From Sphingopyxis indica (lineage in GTDB: Bacteria > Pseudomonadota > Alphaproteobacteria > Sphingomonadales > Sphingomonadaceae): DNA of 64,000 nucleotides. The translations under genes were made by a program, and so were the position numbers. How positions within the stretch are numbered: the first letter of the stretch is position 1; the number at the start of each line of letters is the position of its first letter. This document shows, one piece after another, positions 34,887 to 44,769 of this stretch. The notes under the pieces were generated by a model. The model saw only the letters and a program-made list of their open reading frames with translations, did not search any database and was not told the DNA's origin. The stretch covers positions 141,176 through 205,175 of the forward strand of contig NZ_FZPA01000009.1 in the NCBI RefSeq assembly GCF_900188185.1, in the 5' to 3' direction.

Positions 34887-36398
34887 TCAGGCAAGCGCCA
34901 TTTGAGCGGCCTTGCAGTGGCTATTGATGAAATCCCGATGGGACGTGACCGCCTGCGCCGAGCGCATGATTTCTTCGCGGCGCAATTTCATGCCGTCGCG
35001 GATCTGTTCCAGCGGATATAGATCGGCCGACACGGCGTAGCGCCGTGGAACGACACCGTTTCCCAGCAGGATGGCGATCCAGCTCGGCTCCATATAGGAT
35101 TCCGAATCTCCCAGCGCGATTTGCCCACTTGCCTTCCAGACATCGAGTTTGTGCCGAAGGCTGTCGGGTATCTCCATATTGCGGCACGCCGACCACAATG
35201 GCTCGGGACGGCGCGAAAGATAATAGTGCGCAATGATGAAGTCGCGTATGCGTTCGATCTCGCGTGTGGAAAGTCTGTTATATTCATCGCGCAGAACGGG
35301 GTCGATGGTCCCTTGGGGGAAGCATTTGAGCAACTTCAGAACCCCCATGACGATCAATTGTATTCCGGTTGATTCCAAAGGTTCAAGAAAGTTGGACGAA
35401 AAGCCGATCCCGACACAATTGCGCCTCCAGAATTCCCTGCGATGCCCGGAAGTAAAGCGGAATACCCGCGGCTCGGCCAGCGGTTCGCCGTCGATACTGT
35501 CCAGTAAAGCGCTGCGTGCTGCGTCGTCGCTCCAGAAATCCGAATTATAGACCATTCCGTTGCCGGTGCGATGTTGCAGCGGGATGGTCCAGCGCCAGCC
35601 ACCGGCGTGCGCCGTGGACCGCGTAAAAGGCGCGGGCGCGCCGGCGGGTCCCGATGGCGCTGCGATGGCGCGGTTGCAAAGGAGCCAGTGTGACCAGTCG
35701 ACGAAAGGCGTATCCAGCGCCTTTCCCAGCAATTCGGACGCGAAACCGGTACAATCGAGGAAGAGGTTGCCGGGAACCGTCTGGCCATCGGCAAGATGAA
35801 TGGCTGCAATGTCACCGGATTCGCTGTCCAGATCGACGTGTGTCATCTTGCCTTCGATGCGCTGCACCCCCAGGTCGGTTGCGACATCGCGCAGATAGCG
35901 GGCGTATAGCGCTGCATCGAAATGATAGGCGTGGTGATAGCGCGCGTCGTTCGGATCGCTCGGTGCGAAATTATTGTTTTTCGCGACGGCATAGGCAAAG
36001 GAATAATCGTCGATCGGCGTATCGTCGCCGGACTGCCGCAATCTTAGCCAATAATGGTGGGTCTGAACCCCTTCGACCGGGTGGCCATAGTCGCTGAATG
36101 CGTGGAAATGCCGGTTCCCGGCTGTTCCCCAGTCGCAAAACTCGATGCCCAGCTTGAACGTGCCCTGCGTTTTGCGGATGAAGTCGAATTCGTCGATGCC
36201 GAGCAAGGCATTGCACTGCGCCAGCAAGGGGACCGTCGCCTCTCCGACGCCGATGATGCCGATTTCTTCCGATTCGACCAATGTGATGCGTGCTTGGTGG
36301 CGACCGATCCTCTTGGCCAGCAGCGCGGCTGCTATCCACCCTGCCGCACCGCCGCCCACAATGACGATATCCTGCCTATGACCGCTATTCATAACCAT
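34887..36398 (-). CDS. Tryptophan-halogenase-family flavoprotein (fourth intact copy)
   Basis: This 503-residue flavoprotein has IVIVGGGAAGWIAAALL, VGEATVPLLA, the catalytic Lys in GTFKLGIEFCDW, WRWTIPLQHRTGNG (WxWxIP) and FLEPLESTGIQ. It starts at an ATG at 36398 with GGTGA upstream, 119 bases after the TonB-receptor stop. The region 36399-36517 holds no visible gene. Base composition is visibly lower in GC here than in the xylan half. This copy differs from the others in its loops (THHYWLRLRQSGDD, APSDPNDARYHH), so it is not a recent duplicate. It supports a general pairing of one receptor with one or more such flavoproteins. Confidence 0.88.
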   Translation of the reverse strand: MVMNSGHRQDIVIVGGGAAGWIAAALLAKRIGRHQARITLVESEEIGIIGVGEATVPLLAQCNALLGIDEFDFIRKTQGTFKLGIEFCDWGTAGNRHFHAFSDYGHPVEGVQTHHYWLRLRQSGDDTPIDDYSFAYAVAKNNNFAPSDPNDARYHHAYHFDAALYARYLRDVATDLGVQRIEGKMTHVDLDSESGDIAAIHLADGQTVPGNLFLDCTGFASELLGKALDTPFVDWSHWLLCNRAIAAPSGPAGAPAPFTRSTAHAGGWRWTIPLQHRTGNGMVYNSDFWSDDAARSALLDSIDGEPLAEPRVFRFTSGHRREFWRRNCVGIGFSSNFLEPLESTGIQLIVMGVLKLLKCFPQGTIDPVLRDEYNRLSTREIERIRDFIIAHYYLSRRPEPLWSACRNMEIPDSLRHKLDVWKASGQIALGDSESYMEPSWIAILLGNGVVPRRYAVSADLYPLEQIRDGMKLRREEIMRSAQAVTSHRDFINSHCKAAQMALA

Positions 36399-36517
36399 GT
36401 TTCACCGTGAACCACCCGATGCCGCACCCGTCACCCAGGTGTCAGCCATGGCACCGTCGGAACGTCCGAAAAATGAGGAGGACGCTCCTGGACGAAGCGC
36501 CCTGCCCATTCCGTTCA

Positions 36518-39500
36518 TCAGAAGCGCGCCCGCACGGAGAGGTCGAAGCGCCGATCGCTGACGTTATAGTCGTACGGCTGGAACACGCCCGGCACAGGCT
36601 CCTGATATGTTTTCGAAACCGTGTTGAGAATGTTGTTCGCCCTGAACGAGACGGAAATCTTCTCGCTCACCTTGTAGTCCACGCCCAGATCGAGGTAGCC
36701 GGCCGCCGCGGTCCACGCCGGAACCATCCAGTATACCGGATAGGAATGATCCGCGTCGAAGTTGGTCGGGCTGGTGTTGAGCGTGTAGGGATTGCCGCCG
36801 CTCGTCGCATAGGACAGCGGATTGACATTGGTCGACAGCAACGCCTTGTCACGCCAGTTGTACGCGAGGCGGACATTCACCTTGTCGCGGCTGTACAGCA
36901 GCTGGATGTTGTAGGCCCATTTCGACAATCCGGCGTAGGGCAGGTTCGGATAGGTCTGCGGAATCGTGCCGTCCGGATTGAGGCCGCCACCGGGGCCATT
37001 GCCAAGCACGCTGTTAGCTTGCTGGGCAGGGTTTTTGCTGTCGATGAAGGTCAGGTTACCTTCAATGCCAAACCCGCTGAGCCATCCCGGCAGCTTGTCG
37101 AAGAACTTGCGGCCGCCGATCTCGAAACCCTTGATATAGGCCTTTTCCGTCGCCGTTCTGTTCTGCAGATAGAGCCACGGCAGATCGAGGGTCGTCTCCG
37201 TCTCCACCGGGGGATTCACGCCGTCGTCATCCACTGCGATCGCCGGAATGGGAAGATTGTCGGCGATGAACGAATAGAATTGCGGATGGTCCTTGATCTG
37301 CTTGGCGAACAGATCAATGTAGATGAAGCTGGATGACGACGGATAATATTCGAACGTTATATCCTGGCTGGTTATCATCGTCGGCTTCAGATTTGCGCCA
37401 CCGCCGTCGACCCGAACACCCGTAAGAATCGAGGGCGCCTGGGGATTGGTCGGATTGGGGAGCGACCTGGCGCTGATCGTACCGCCTGCACGAACGTCAT
37501 TGAAATTTGGCGGAGCAGTCGAGATCGACGCCGCGCCGCGAACGATGAACTCGTCCGTCACGTCGAACTTGATGTTGAACGAAGGCAGAAACCGCGTGTA
37601 TTCATATTTGCGGGTCTGTGTAGAGAAGGCTTCCTGAAGCGAATAGAGCGTCGGGAATGTCGCCCCCGGCAAACCCTGTTCCGCGTTGAAATAGGCGTTG
37701 CTGTCTTCAACACTCAGAGCAAGATCTTCCGCGGTAGGCGTGCGCAGCAGACCGGTGGCCCGCACCTCGTCGTTGAACACACGAACGCCGATATTGCCCG
37801 AGAAAGGCGGGATAATGCCGATACGGTCGTGCGCGAAACTGGCCTGGACATAAGCGGCCATCGAGCTGATGCGGGTCCGGGTTTCGTTCAAACCCTGGTC
37901 GATATATTCCGCCCAATATTCATCCGCCGTCCCGTCCGGGATTTGCCCGTTATAGGTCTGAAGCACATGGTACCAGTCGTAACTCTTCAAGAGAGACTGA
38001 CTTGCGACAAACAGCTGCGCGGGTACTGCAACATCGCCGCCGAAGAAGTTGGGGAAGGTGGAAACCTCATAATCCGACGGCCGGACATGGGGGTTGGTCA
38101 GAAATTGAATGGTCCCCGGCCCCGCCGCGGCCCATTCCGGCCCCGCCGGTTTCGGCAGCCACGTCACACCCAGCGGCGCATACCAGGTTCCCGCGAAATT
38201 GTCATGTTGCTTGCGCTTGGCGGCACGGGCGCCGACCGTGATCTTGCGCAGGAACCCATCGTCGCTGGCCCGGTATTCAAGGTCGAGGTTGCCGGCCAGC
38301 ATCGTCCCCTTGTTATCCGGTTCGTGATAGGCCAACCGGGAAAGATAGGCCGTCGACGGATCGAGCAAGGCGTCAGGAGACAAGCCGGAAACGGCCGGTA
38401 GCGACCCCGTCAGGTCGACGTCCATCGAGCGCACCGCCGTACTGTCCTGGTTGAGGCCGATGGCCATCTGCTTCCCGGTTGCGCGGGAATCGACATATTG
38501 CACGGCGCCGCGCAGGGCCACCCGGTCGCTGGGCGTCCAGACGAAGCTCTGCGAAATATCCAGCGTGGAATTCTTGCTGTGCGATGCAGACGCGGTGCTG
38601 TTGGGGTTCAGTGCGGCGGGAGGGGTGCATTGAACGAGAAGGCGACCATCCCATCCTGCGGGAGGATTCGTCGGATCTATCCCCGAATCTACCGTCCAGT
38701 CCCACAGGAGCGACGACGCAGGTGTCCCATAGGTGGCGCCACAATCCGTCTGATAATAGGAAGGGAACCAGTCGCCGATGCCGGAGGTCGTGTTCTCGAA
38801 CGGCACCGACTTGCCCGTGGATGCGACCGCGAGAGTTCCCTTCTGGAAAGCGCCATCGGCATCATATTCGACGGGACTGCCGACCATGGGCATAACGGCA
38901 GATGATGCGCTTGGGGTCCGGCCCACGGTGCCGCTGTTCCCGAAGCTGTCCGCAATATATTGCGAGAAGAATATGGTGCTGGTCAGCGTGAGGTCCGAAG
39001 ACGGTCTCCACTGAACGGCCTGATAGGCACCGTAGCGGTCGCGCTTGCTCTCGTTGTAGTTCCAGTTGAAGGAACCGGGAACAAAGGCAAGCCCGTCATC
39101 ACGTACAGAGGTCGGCACATATTGGCCGAACATGGCGCCGACCTGCAGATTGCTGCTCTGCTGATACAGGCGGCTGAAGGCCAGATCCCACAAGACGCCG
39201 ATCTCGCCGATGCCGGTATCGAAACGCTTGGAGAACATGGCCGAAGCGCTGGGTGAAGCCTTTTTGACCTGGCTACCATAGCTGCCGCCCACGGTGACAT
39301 TGAACTGGGTGTCGCTGAAATCAAACGGCACAGCCGTGCGAAGATTGATCGAGGATGTGCCGCCCTCGATCATGTCGGCACGCGACGCCTTGTAAACGTC
39401 GACCCCGGCCATCAACTCGGGCGTGACTTCGTTCCAGCTAATGGAGCTTGCACCATTGGCGCTGAACACCTGCCGGCCGTTGAGCATGCTCGAATTGAAG

Positions 39501-39880
39501 GGAAGGCCGCGCACGGTGATTCCCGTGCCCTCGATCTGGAAGGCGGAACTGCCGCCGTTTGCCCCGGCGAAACGCGAGATCGAGACGCCCGGCACGCGCT
39601 GAAGAACTTCGGTGATCGAATTGTCGGGCAGCTGGCCCGCTTCGTCGGCAACGACGGAGTCGACGATCGTGTCGGAGTCTCTCTTGATGCTTATCGCATC
39701 TTTCAATGCCTTTCGACGCGCCGTGACGATGATGGCGCCATCGACATTTTGAGCTTCGTTTTCTGCATCGGATGCGGTGTTGGTCTCGGCGTCTTGCGCA
39801 TAAGCGGGCGCCGTCAGCCCGGCACCACTCACGACGAGGGCAAAACCGCTGACTCCCGTCGAAAATTTCTTTGCAAACAT
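36518..39880 (-). CDS. TonB-dependent outer-membrane receptor, probable xyloglucan-oligosaccharide uptake
   Basis: This 1120-residue receptor has a signal peptide (FALVVSGAGLTAPAYAQ), a TonB-box region (DGAIIVTARRKAL), and a plug with GQLPDNSITEVLQRVPG and GITVRGLPF. A large barrel ends in the aromatic RFDLSVRARF. I placed the start at ATG 39880 with GGGAGGGG upstream, because the longer frame from 39937 begins before that ribosome site. It is clearly diverged from the first receptor. The operator at 39975-39988 precedes it by 95 bases. It heads the receptor-halogenase-small protein-GH2-GH39 operon. The likely cargo is branched xylo- or xyloglucan oligosaccharides (from context). Confidence 0.9.
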   Translation of the reverse strand: MFAKKFSTGVSGFALVVSGAGLTAPAYAQDAETNTASDAENEAQNVDGAIIVTARRKALKDAISIKRDSDTIVDSVVADEAGQLPDNSITEVLQRVPGVSISRFAGANGGSSAFQIEGTGITVRGLPFNSSMLNGRQVFSANGASSISWNEVTPELMAGVDVYKASRADMIEGGTSSINLRTAVPFDFSDTQFNVTVGGSYGSQVKKASPSASAMFSKRFDTGIGEIGVLWDLAFSRLYQQSSNLQVGAMFGQYVPTSVRDDGLAFVPGSFNWNYNESKRDRYGAYQAVQWRPSSDLTLTSTIFFSQYIADSFGNSGTVGRTPSASSAVMPMVGSPVEYDADGAFQKGTLAVASTGKSVPFENTTSGIGDWFPSYYQTDCGATYGTPASSLLWDWTVDSGIDPTNPPAGWDGRLLVQCTPPAALNPNSTASASHSKNSTLDISQSFVWTPSDRVALRGAVQYVDSRATGKQMAIGLNQDSTAVRSMDVDLTGSLPAVSGLSPDALLDPSTAYLSRLAYHEPDNKGTMLAGNLDLEYRASDDGFLRKITVGARAAKRKQHDNFAGTWYAPLGVTWLPKPAGPEWAAAGPGTIQFLTNPHVRPSDYEVSTFPNFFGGDVAVPAQLFVASQSLLKSYDWYHVLQTYNGQIPDGTADEYWAEYIDQGLNETRTRISSMAAYVQASFAHDRIGIIPPFSGNIGVRVFNDEVRATGLLRTPTAEDLALSVEDSNAYFNAEQGLPGATFPTLYSLQEAFSTQTRKYEYTRFLPSFNIKFDVTDEFIVRGAASISTAPPNFNDVRAGGTISARSLPNPTNPQAPSILTGVRVDGGGANLKPTMITSQDITFEYYPSSSSFIYIDLFAKQIKDHPQFYSFIADNLPIPAIAVDDDGVNPPVETETTLDLPWLYLQNRTATEKAYIKGFEIGGRKFFDKLPGWLSGFGIEGNLTFIDSKNPAQQANSVLGNGPGGGLNPDGTIPQTYPNLPYAGLSKWAYNIQLLYSRDKVNVRLAYNWRDKALLSTNVNPLSYATSGGNPYTLNTSPTNFDADHSYPVYWMVPAWTAAAGYLDLGVDYKVSEKISVSFRANNILNTVSKTYQEPVPGVFQPYDYNVSDRRFDLSVRARF

Positions 39881-39974
39881 TGCGTCTGCCCCTCCCAGAT
39901 CGTTGCTTATCCGTTCCTTTTTGCGTGGAACGACCATGTCTTTCCGCTATTTGTCTGACTAGTCAAGGGCAAAC

Positions 39975-39988
39975 TGATAGCGGTAACA
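39975..39988. promoter_or_regulatory. LacI-type operator upstream of second TonB receptor
   Basis: TGATAGCGGTAACA has one altered central base compared with the symmetric form. It is 95 bases before the receptor start. The remaining gap 39989-40356 contains no gene, one FadR-like palindrome (40024-40034) and one hairpin (40327-40345). Confidence 0.7.
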
Positions 39989-40023
39989 GAGGCGCGCGCT
40001 AAACGATTGGAACAATCGCATAT

Positions 40024-40034
40024 TTGTCGGACAA
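40024..40034. promoter_or_regulatory. FadR/GntR-type palindrome
   Basis: TTGTCGGACAA fits the GT...AC half-site pattern of FadR-subfamily GntR regulators. It is almost the same as TTGTCGCACAA upstream of the DgoR-like gene (61228-61240). A similar half, TTGTCTGACTA, is at 39951-39961. Confidence 0.4.
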
Positions 40035-40326
40035 GTTGTCAAATCCAATTGCCGACTCGCTCGCTGCAATGCTTGACGCTCGCGCGAATCGGCCGGGGAA
40101 ACCATCCAGGCGCGGCACATTCGGAATCAGGGCAGGGACGTGGGCAAGACCTTTGGCCTGCCGCTATCGGACGGCGCAGTCCGGCTTTCATGTCGCCTTC
40201 GACAAAGGATGTCCGATGCCTGTGGCGGCCGGCCCGGCGGCTGCCGCGGGGCGGCCAGAGTGCGTTCGGTTTTGGTGGAATCGAAACCTGCACTCTGGTT
40301 TCTTGTTTTGGCGTGATGCCCGGGCC

Positions 40327-40345
40327 GTGAAATGATCCATTTCAC
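40327..40345 (-). terminator. Hairpin behind GH74, possible terminator
   Basis: GTGAAATG ATC CATTTCAC is a perfect 8-bp stem with a short loop, 11 bases past the GH74 stop on -. No uridine run follows, so it may be a stabilising structure rather than an intrinsic terminator. Confidence 0.4.
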
Positions 40346-40356
40346 CCGAAATCACT

Positions 40357-42582
40357 TCAGAACGGATCGCCCTTTTGACCCTGGTTCGCCGGTCGCCCCA
40401 CGATTACTCCGCGGCCATGCGGCGCAAGATAGAGCGTGCCCGCCTCGACCATATCGCCCGCGATTGCGCGCAGTTCGCCGTAACGGTGCGCCTCGTCGTC
40501 GATCCGCGTCCAGCTTGCGGCCTTGTCGTCCGACCGCCACAATCCTTCGATGCCGCTGACTTTGCCCCACAGGAAAATGGCGGGATAGCCACTCTTTGGC
40601 ATGGGGGCTCCGAATGAAATGAGCCAAGGCTCGTCCACGCCGCGGATCTGAATCATTTTCGATTTGCTGTCGGGCGAATGAAACAGGCCGAATGAAGTCG
40701 TCAGCCACAGGTCGCGCGTTCGCCCCGGCACCACCGCGAGCTGCGCATTCTGCCACGGCTCCAGCTTTGGCAGTCCGTCGACGAGGACGTGGAATTGCGC
40801 GCCACCGTCGCCGCTTGCCAGAATGCGCGAGGTGGACCGGTCGAATACATAAAAGATGCGGTCGTCCGCCTTGTCGGAAACGGGACGCAGCGTCTGCTCG
40901 GTATCGACGGGCCATCCGGACGATCGCTGCCAGCTCTTTCCGCCGTCGACGGAATGATAGGCACCGTCCCTTTCCGGTGCCCAGACGAGCGTGCTTCCGG
41001 CCGCCGAGATCGCGATCGTGCCGGGGCCGCGCCGGCCTTCACCTTGGGCGGGTTTCCGGTACGGCGTGGACGCAAAGGGCTCCCAGCTCGCACCGCCGTC
41101 GCGCGAATAATATCCGTTGTTCGGCGAATGGGCGGCGGTGCGCACGACCAATTCGGGCTTGCGGCCGGCATAGTCGACACTGAAATTATTCTCGCTGTTC
41201 GGCGTGAACAGGCCCGCCGACGGCGAGCGGGTCAGATCGTCCCAGGCAGCGCCCGCAATATCACCCATCGCGGCCATCACGCGGGCGCCGCCGGTGGGCG
41301 ACACGAGTTGCAAGGTCGCCGTTTCCTCCAGATTGTCGACAGCAAAGTCGAAATCGACCTTTTGGTCACCCTTCACGGAGGCGAGGTTGCGGCTCATCCA
41401 CACCCCATAACCCGTGCCATAGATCATTTCGTCGGGATCGAACGGATTGAATTTCAGGTCTGAAATCCAGTGCCCCATCCGGTCTTCGCCCTTCAGATAA
41501 TCGACGAGCCAAGGATAGGCCCCCGGCAGATGCCGCGCTCTGCCCTGCAAGCCGGTCCAGCTCTCGCCGCCGTCGCGCGACACGTAGATGTCGTCACCCG
41601 GATGCCAGCGATCCAGCGTCGACACCGCGACGGTCCCGTCGCGCGACACGTCAACTCCGGAAAAGCCCCCCGCCACGCCGGGGATCGGGCCTGCAGGCGT
41701 AATATCGCGCCACTTGCCGCTTTTGGCGTCGCGCTTCCACACCGCACCGCTGGTCGCATGATTGGGGTTGACGGCGGCTTTTCCATCGCCTTTCGCGAAC
41801 GTGACATACAACGACCCGTCGGGCGCGAAGGCCAGACGCTGTGGTATCATCGCAGGAAGCGCTTCGATGCGCTGGAAGGACTGGCCGCCATCGCGGCTGA
41901 GGAAAAGGCCGCCCCCGCCATCGGCGGCGCCGGCCCAGAGCGACGAAGCGTCGGAAGGATCGGCCGCAACCAGGCTGAACGAGCGCTCGGCCGCGCCGGT
42001 GCGCGCGAAGCTCTGGCCGCCGTCCGTGCTCTTCCACAAGCCGTCTTCGTTCGAGCCATAATAGAGGATCATGGGATTGTGCGGGTCGACCATCAGGCGC
42101 TCGCCGCTGCCGCGCCCGTCGGCGTTGCCGCCGACATGGATGGGCAGTTCGGTGACCTGCCAGCTCCGCCCGCGATCGTCCGAACGCAATATTGCGCCCT
42201 TCCGCGACCATGGGTTGAGATAGAGGCCGCATGCGGCATAAACCCTGTCCGGATTTGCGGGATCGAGCGCGATGCCGAGCACCCCCATGAGATCGCCGTC
42301 CTGCCGGCTCAGATGATCGAGCAGCGGGAGCCACCGCTTTGCCTCATAGTCATAGCGGTAAAGGCCGCCGATGTCGGTTCGCGTATAGAGAATGCCGCGC
42401 GTGCGGGGGTGATAGGCGAAACCGTCGACATAGCCGCCCCCGCCGAAGGGCACCGATTGCCACACATAGGGGGCGGGCTGCTGTGCCAGCGAAGGGGAGG
42501 CGGTCCAGACGGGGCCGACGAAGAGGAGGCCGCATCCCAGCAAAGCGGCGGCGGTCCAGCGGCCGGCACGTCGGATATTCAT
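40357..42582 (-). CDS. GH74 xyloglucan-specific endoglucanase or oligoxyloglucan cellobiohydrolase
   Basis: This 741-residue exported enzyme is made of two seven-bladed propellers, with many BNR repeats visible (SDDRGRSW, STDGGQSF, SRDGGESW, SVDGGKSW). The catalytic Asp pair of GH74 is in TRTDIGGLYRYD near the N terminus and HWISDLKFNPFDPDEMIYGTGYG in the middle (about 35 residues after LPGAYPWLVDYL). The signal is AALLGCGLLFVGPVWTA. The start is ATG at 42582 with GGGGGAAG upstream, rather than 42672. There is no binding module. This family is essentially xyloglucan-specific and is the strongest single evidence for the substrate of the second half. Endo versus exo mode depends on loops I cannot assign. 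Confidence 0.92.
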   Translation of the reverse strand: MNIRRAGRWTAAALLGCGLLFVGPVWTASPSLAQQPAPYVWQSVPFGGGGYVDGFAYHPRTRGILYTRTDIGGLYRYDYEAKRWLPLLDHLSRQDGDLMGVLGIALDPANPDRVYAACGLYLNPWSRKGAILRSDDRGRSWQVTELPIHVGGNADGRGSGERLMVDPHNPMILYYGSNEDGLWKSTDGGQSFARTGAAERSFSLVAADPSDASSLWAGAADGGGGLFLSRDGGQSFQRIEALPAMIPQRLAFAPDGSLYVTFAKGDGKAAVNPNHATSGAVWKRDAKSGKWRDITPAGPIPGVAGGFSGVDVSRDGTVAVSTLDRWHPGDDIYVSRDGGESWTGLQGRARHLPGAYPWLVDYLKGEDRMGHWISDLKFNPFDPDEMIYGTGYGVWMSRNLASVKGDQKVDFDFAVDNLEETATLQLVSPTGGARVMAAMGDIAGAAWDDLTRSPSAGLFTPNSENNFSVDYAGRKPELVVRTAAHSPNNGYYSRDGGASWEPFASTPYRKPAQGEGRRGPGTIAISAAGSTLVWAPERDGAYHSVDGGKSWQRSSGWPVDTEQTLRPVSDKADDRIFYVFDRSTSRILASGDGGAQFHVLVDGLPKLEPWQNAQLAVVPGRTRDLWLTTSFGLFHSPDSKSKMIQIRGVDEPWLISFGAPMPKSGYPAIFLWGKVSGIEGLWRSDDKAASWTRIDDEAHRYGELRAIAGDMVEAGTLYLAPHGRGVIVGRPANQGQKGDPF

Positions 42583-42712
42583 GACATTCTTCCCCCTTAT
42601 TCTATCGTCGCTTGGCTCGTTCGGCATCATGCTGGCGGGGCGTCGAGCCTCCGCCTCGGCGCGGGCCCCCAACGACGCGGACGCCCCTCGACGCTTCGCG
42701 GTATCGCGCCGA

Positions 42713-44602
42713 TCATTCTATCGGCATTGCAAAGCCGGTCGCCGGCAGCTCGGCGGCATTATAGAGGTTCACGATCGGGCTCGCCTGCCACAGATAGCGG
42801 ACCTCGCGGGCGCCGGGATCCGCCGGCAACAGGATGGTTTCGCCGTCGAGTTCGCCGTTCACAAATCGGCAGTTGCCCGCCGCGTCGCACAGCTCGAATC
42901 CGATCGCGGACCCGCCGCCGACCAGCTTGAGCGGGCCATGGGTGAAACGAACGGCGATGCCCTTTGCCGTGCGCGTCACCGAAACCGGCGCCGGTCCGCG
43001 GTCTTCGACGTCCTCGCCAAGGGCGATGTGCCGGGCCGCCAGGGCAAGCCGCTTGCCGACGTCCTGCTTGTTGGTCGGATGTATGTCGGCGACCTGGCCG
43101 ATGTCGACGGCGCTCGCCATGCCGACCTGCGGATCGGCATCCGCGACCCGGCGTTGGACATCGCGCAATTGTGCCCAGGAGTCGTTCGACGGGGCAGAGG
43201 CAAGCGGTCCGAAATTGGCAAGCTGGACCATCAGAAAGGGCGAAGCGCCGAATCGCTTGCGCCAGTCGGCGATCAGCAACGGCATAAGTTCGGCATATCC
43301 CTTGGCATCATGCGCATTGGCCTCGCCCTGATACCAGGCGAAGCCCTTCAGGGGATAGCCGTGCAGCGGCGCGATCATGCCGTTGAAAAGCGTGGTCCGG
43401 CCGCTGCCGCCGGTCCACGGAAAGCTGGGCGGCGCCTCGCCGTTCCGCAGTGTCCGTCCCTTGGCGAAGCGCCAGCCGGAAAGCGGCAGGGACGTGCCGT
43501 CGTCGAGGGTGAGCGTGCGCGCCTCCTCGCCCCACAGACCGCCACCGCCGCCTGTGTCGACGACCGTAATTTCGATGCTGTTCTCACCGGCCTTCAGCAC
43601 GCCCGTCGGCACGTCATAGACGCGGTTCTTTTGCCAGCCCTGCTCAGAGCCCACGGTCTTGCCGTTGACGCGCGTGACATCCATGTCGTCCACGGTTCCA
43701 ATGGCGATATGCGCGGATTGCCGGGCTTGCGCGGCGGTCAGCTTCACGCGGGCGCGATAATGGCCGACGCCGTCGAAGGTCGCGAGCGCCGGGTCGCCCC
43801 ATTGCTCCCACGGTTGCAGGTTCGGGACGGCGCGCCACGCCGCCTCGGCGGGCGCGGTGGCGTCGGCGCCCAGCCATTGGCGGAAGAGCCTGGTCCAGGT
43901 GGCATAGGCGCCGGCTGGATCGCGGATATACTCGTCCAGCAGCGTAAAATCCTTGCCGTAGCGCGGCAGCATCTGCAGCGCGTCGCGGCTGATCCATTCC
44001 TCGATCGGCGATCCGCCCCAGCTTGCCGCGATCAGCCCGATGGGGATTTTCTGCTGTGCCTGAAGTTCGCGGCCCATGATGTAGCAGGCAGCGGAGAAGT
44101 CCGCCGCGCTTTCCGGCGCCGAACGCTGCCACGCGGCCGGCGATGAGAAACGCTGCCGGGGCGTCGTGCTCGACTGGCGGGGAACATTGAGCAGTCGCAG
44201 ATTCGGATGGGTGGAGTAGGGAACCTCGAAGGCGGCATTGGTGGCATAGCGCAGCGTGAACTCCATGTTCGACTGGCCCGAGCAGAGCCAGACGTCGCCG
44301 ACCATGATATCCTCGAGCTGCTGCTCCTTGCCGCTGCTGCTGACCTTCATGACATAGGGGCCACCGGCTTCGCGGCCGGACAGGGTCACCTGCCATCGGC
44401 CCTTGCTGTCGGCTTTGGCGGTGTGCGATTCGCCGTCGAAAACGACGCTGACCATGCTTCCCGGTTCCGCAGTGCCGCCGACCGGGATTTCCCGGCCGCG
44501 CTGCAGGACGGCGTGGGAGGTATAGGCCGGGTCCAGAACAAGCGGTGCCGCATCGGCGGCGGCCGGCATCGCCGCCAGAAAAAGTGCCGGAATGATTTTC
44601 AT
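42713..44602 (-). CDS. Secreted sialate O-acetylesterase-family esterase, probable xyloglucan acetylesterase
   Basis: This 629-residue exported SGNH esterase has a signal peptide (LFLAAMPAAADAA), nucleophile block VGDVWLCSGQSNMEF, GLIAASWGGSPIEEW, GFAWYQGEANA and the His block DIHPTNK. An inserted jelly roll carries VRVNGKTV-like residues (DVTRVNGKTVGSEQGW). It parallels the esterase at 3547-5454 with the same domain order but distinct sequence, so each locus owns one. Xyloglucan galactose can be O-acetylated, and deacetylation is needed before GH35. Such a gene is known in Xanthomonas xyloglucan loci. It is cotranscribed with GH74 after a 130-base gap and divergent from GH29 across a perfect operator. 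Confidence 0.85.
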   Translation of the reverse strand: MKIIPALFLAAMPAAADAAPLVLDPAYTSHAVLQRGREIPVGGTAEPGSMVSVVFDGESHTAKADSKGRWQVTLSGREAGGPYVMKVSSSGKEQQLEDIMVGDVWLCSGQSNMEFTLRYATNAAFEVPYSTHPNLRLLNVPRQSSTTPRQRFSSPAAWQRSAPESAADFSAACYIMGRELQAQQKIPIGLIAASWGGSPIEEWISRDALQMLPRYGKDFTLLDEYIRDPAGAYATWTRLFRQWLGADATAPAEAAWRAVPNLQPWEQWGDPALATFDGVGHYRARVKLTAAQARQSAHIAIGTVDDMDVTRVNGKTVGSEQGWQKNRVYDVPTGVLKAGENSIEITVVDTGGGGGLWGEEARTLTLDDGTSLPLSGWRFAKGRTLRNGEAPPSFPWTGGSGRTTLFNGMIAPLHGYPLKGFAWYQGEANAHDAKGYAELMPLLIADWRKRFGASPFLMVQLANFGPLASAPSNDSWAQLRDVQRRVADADPQVGMASAVDIGQVADIHPTNKQDVGKRLALAARHIALGEDVEDRGPAPVSVTRTAKGIAVRFTHGPLKLVGGGSAIGFELCDAAGNCRFVNGELDGETILLPADPGAREVRYLWQASPIVNLYNAAELPATGFAMPIE

Positions 44603-44706
44603 GTCGCGCCTTTCACCCGGAGAGCGTCTGCAGGCGATCGCGCGGCCCGCCGTTCCCGTACGGCTCGCTTGCGTCCCTCATCCTCTTCCCTCTTCACAAT
44701 CGTATC

Positions 44707-44720
44707 TGGTAGCGCTACCA
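44707..44720. promoter_or_regulatory. Perfect LacI-type operator between acetylesterase and GH29
   Basis: TGGTAGCGCTACCA is a perfect 14-bp palindrome and the most symmetric of the set. It is 105 bases from the esterase start and 50 bases before the fucosidase start, so it can serve both divergent promoters. Confidence 0.85.
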
Positions 44721-44769
44721 ACAAGGCTCGTCCGCGCGCAAGCGGAAATGCAAAGGGGGGGGGGATTGA

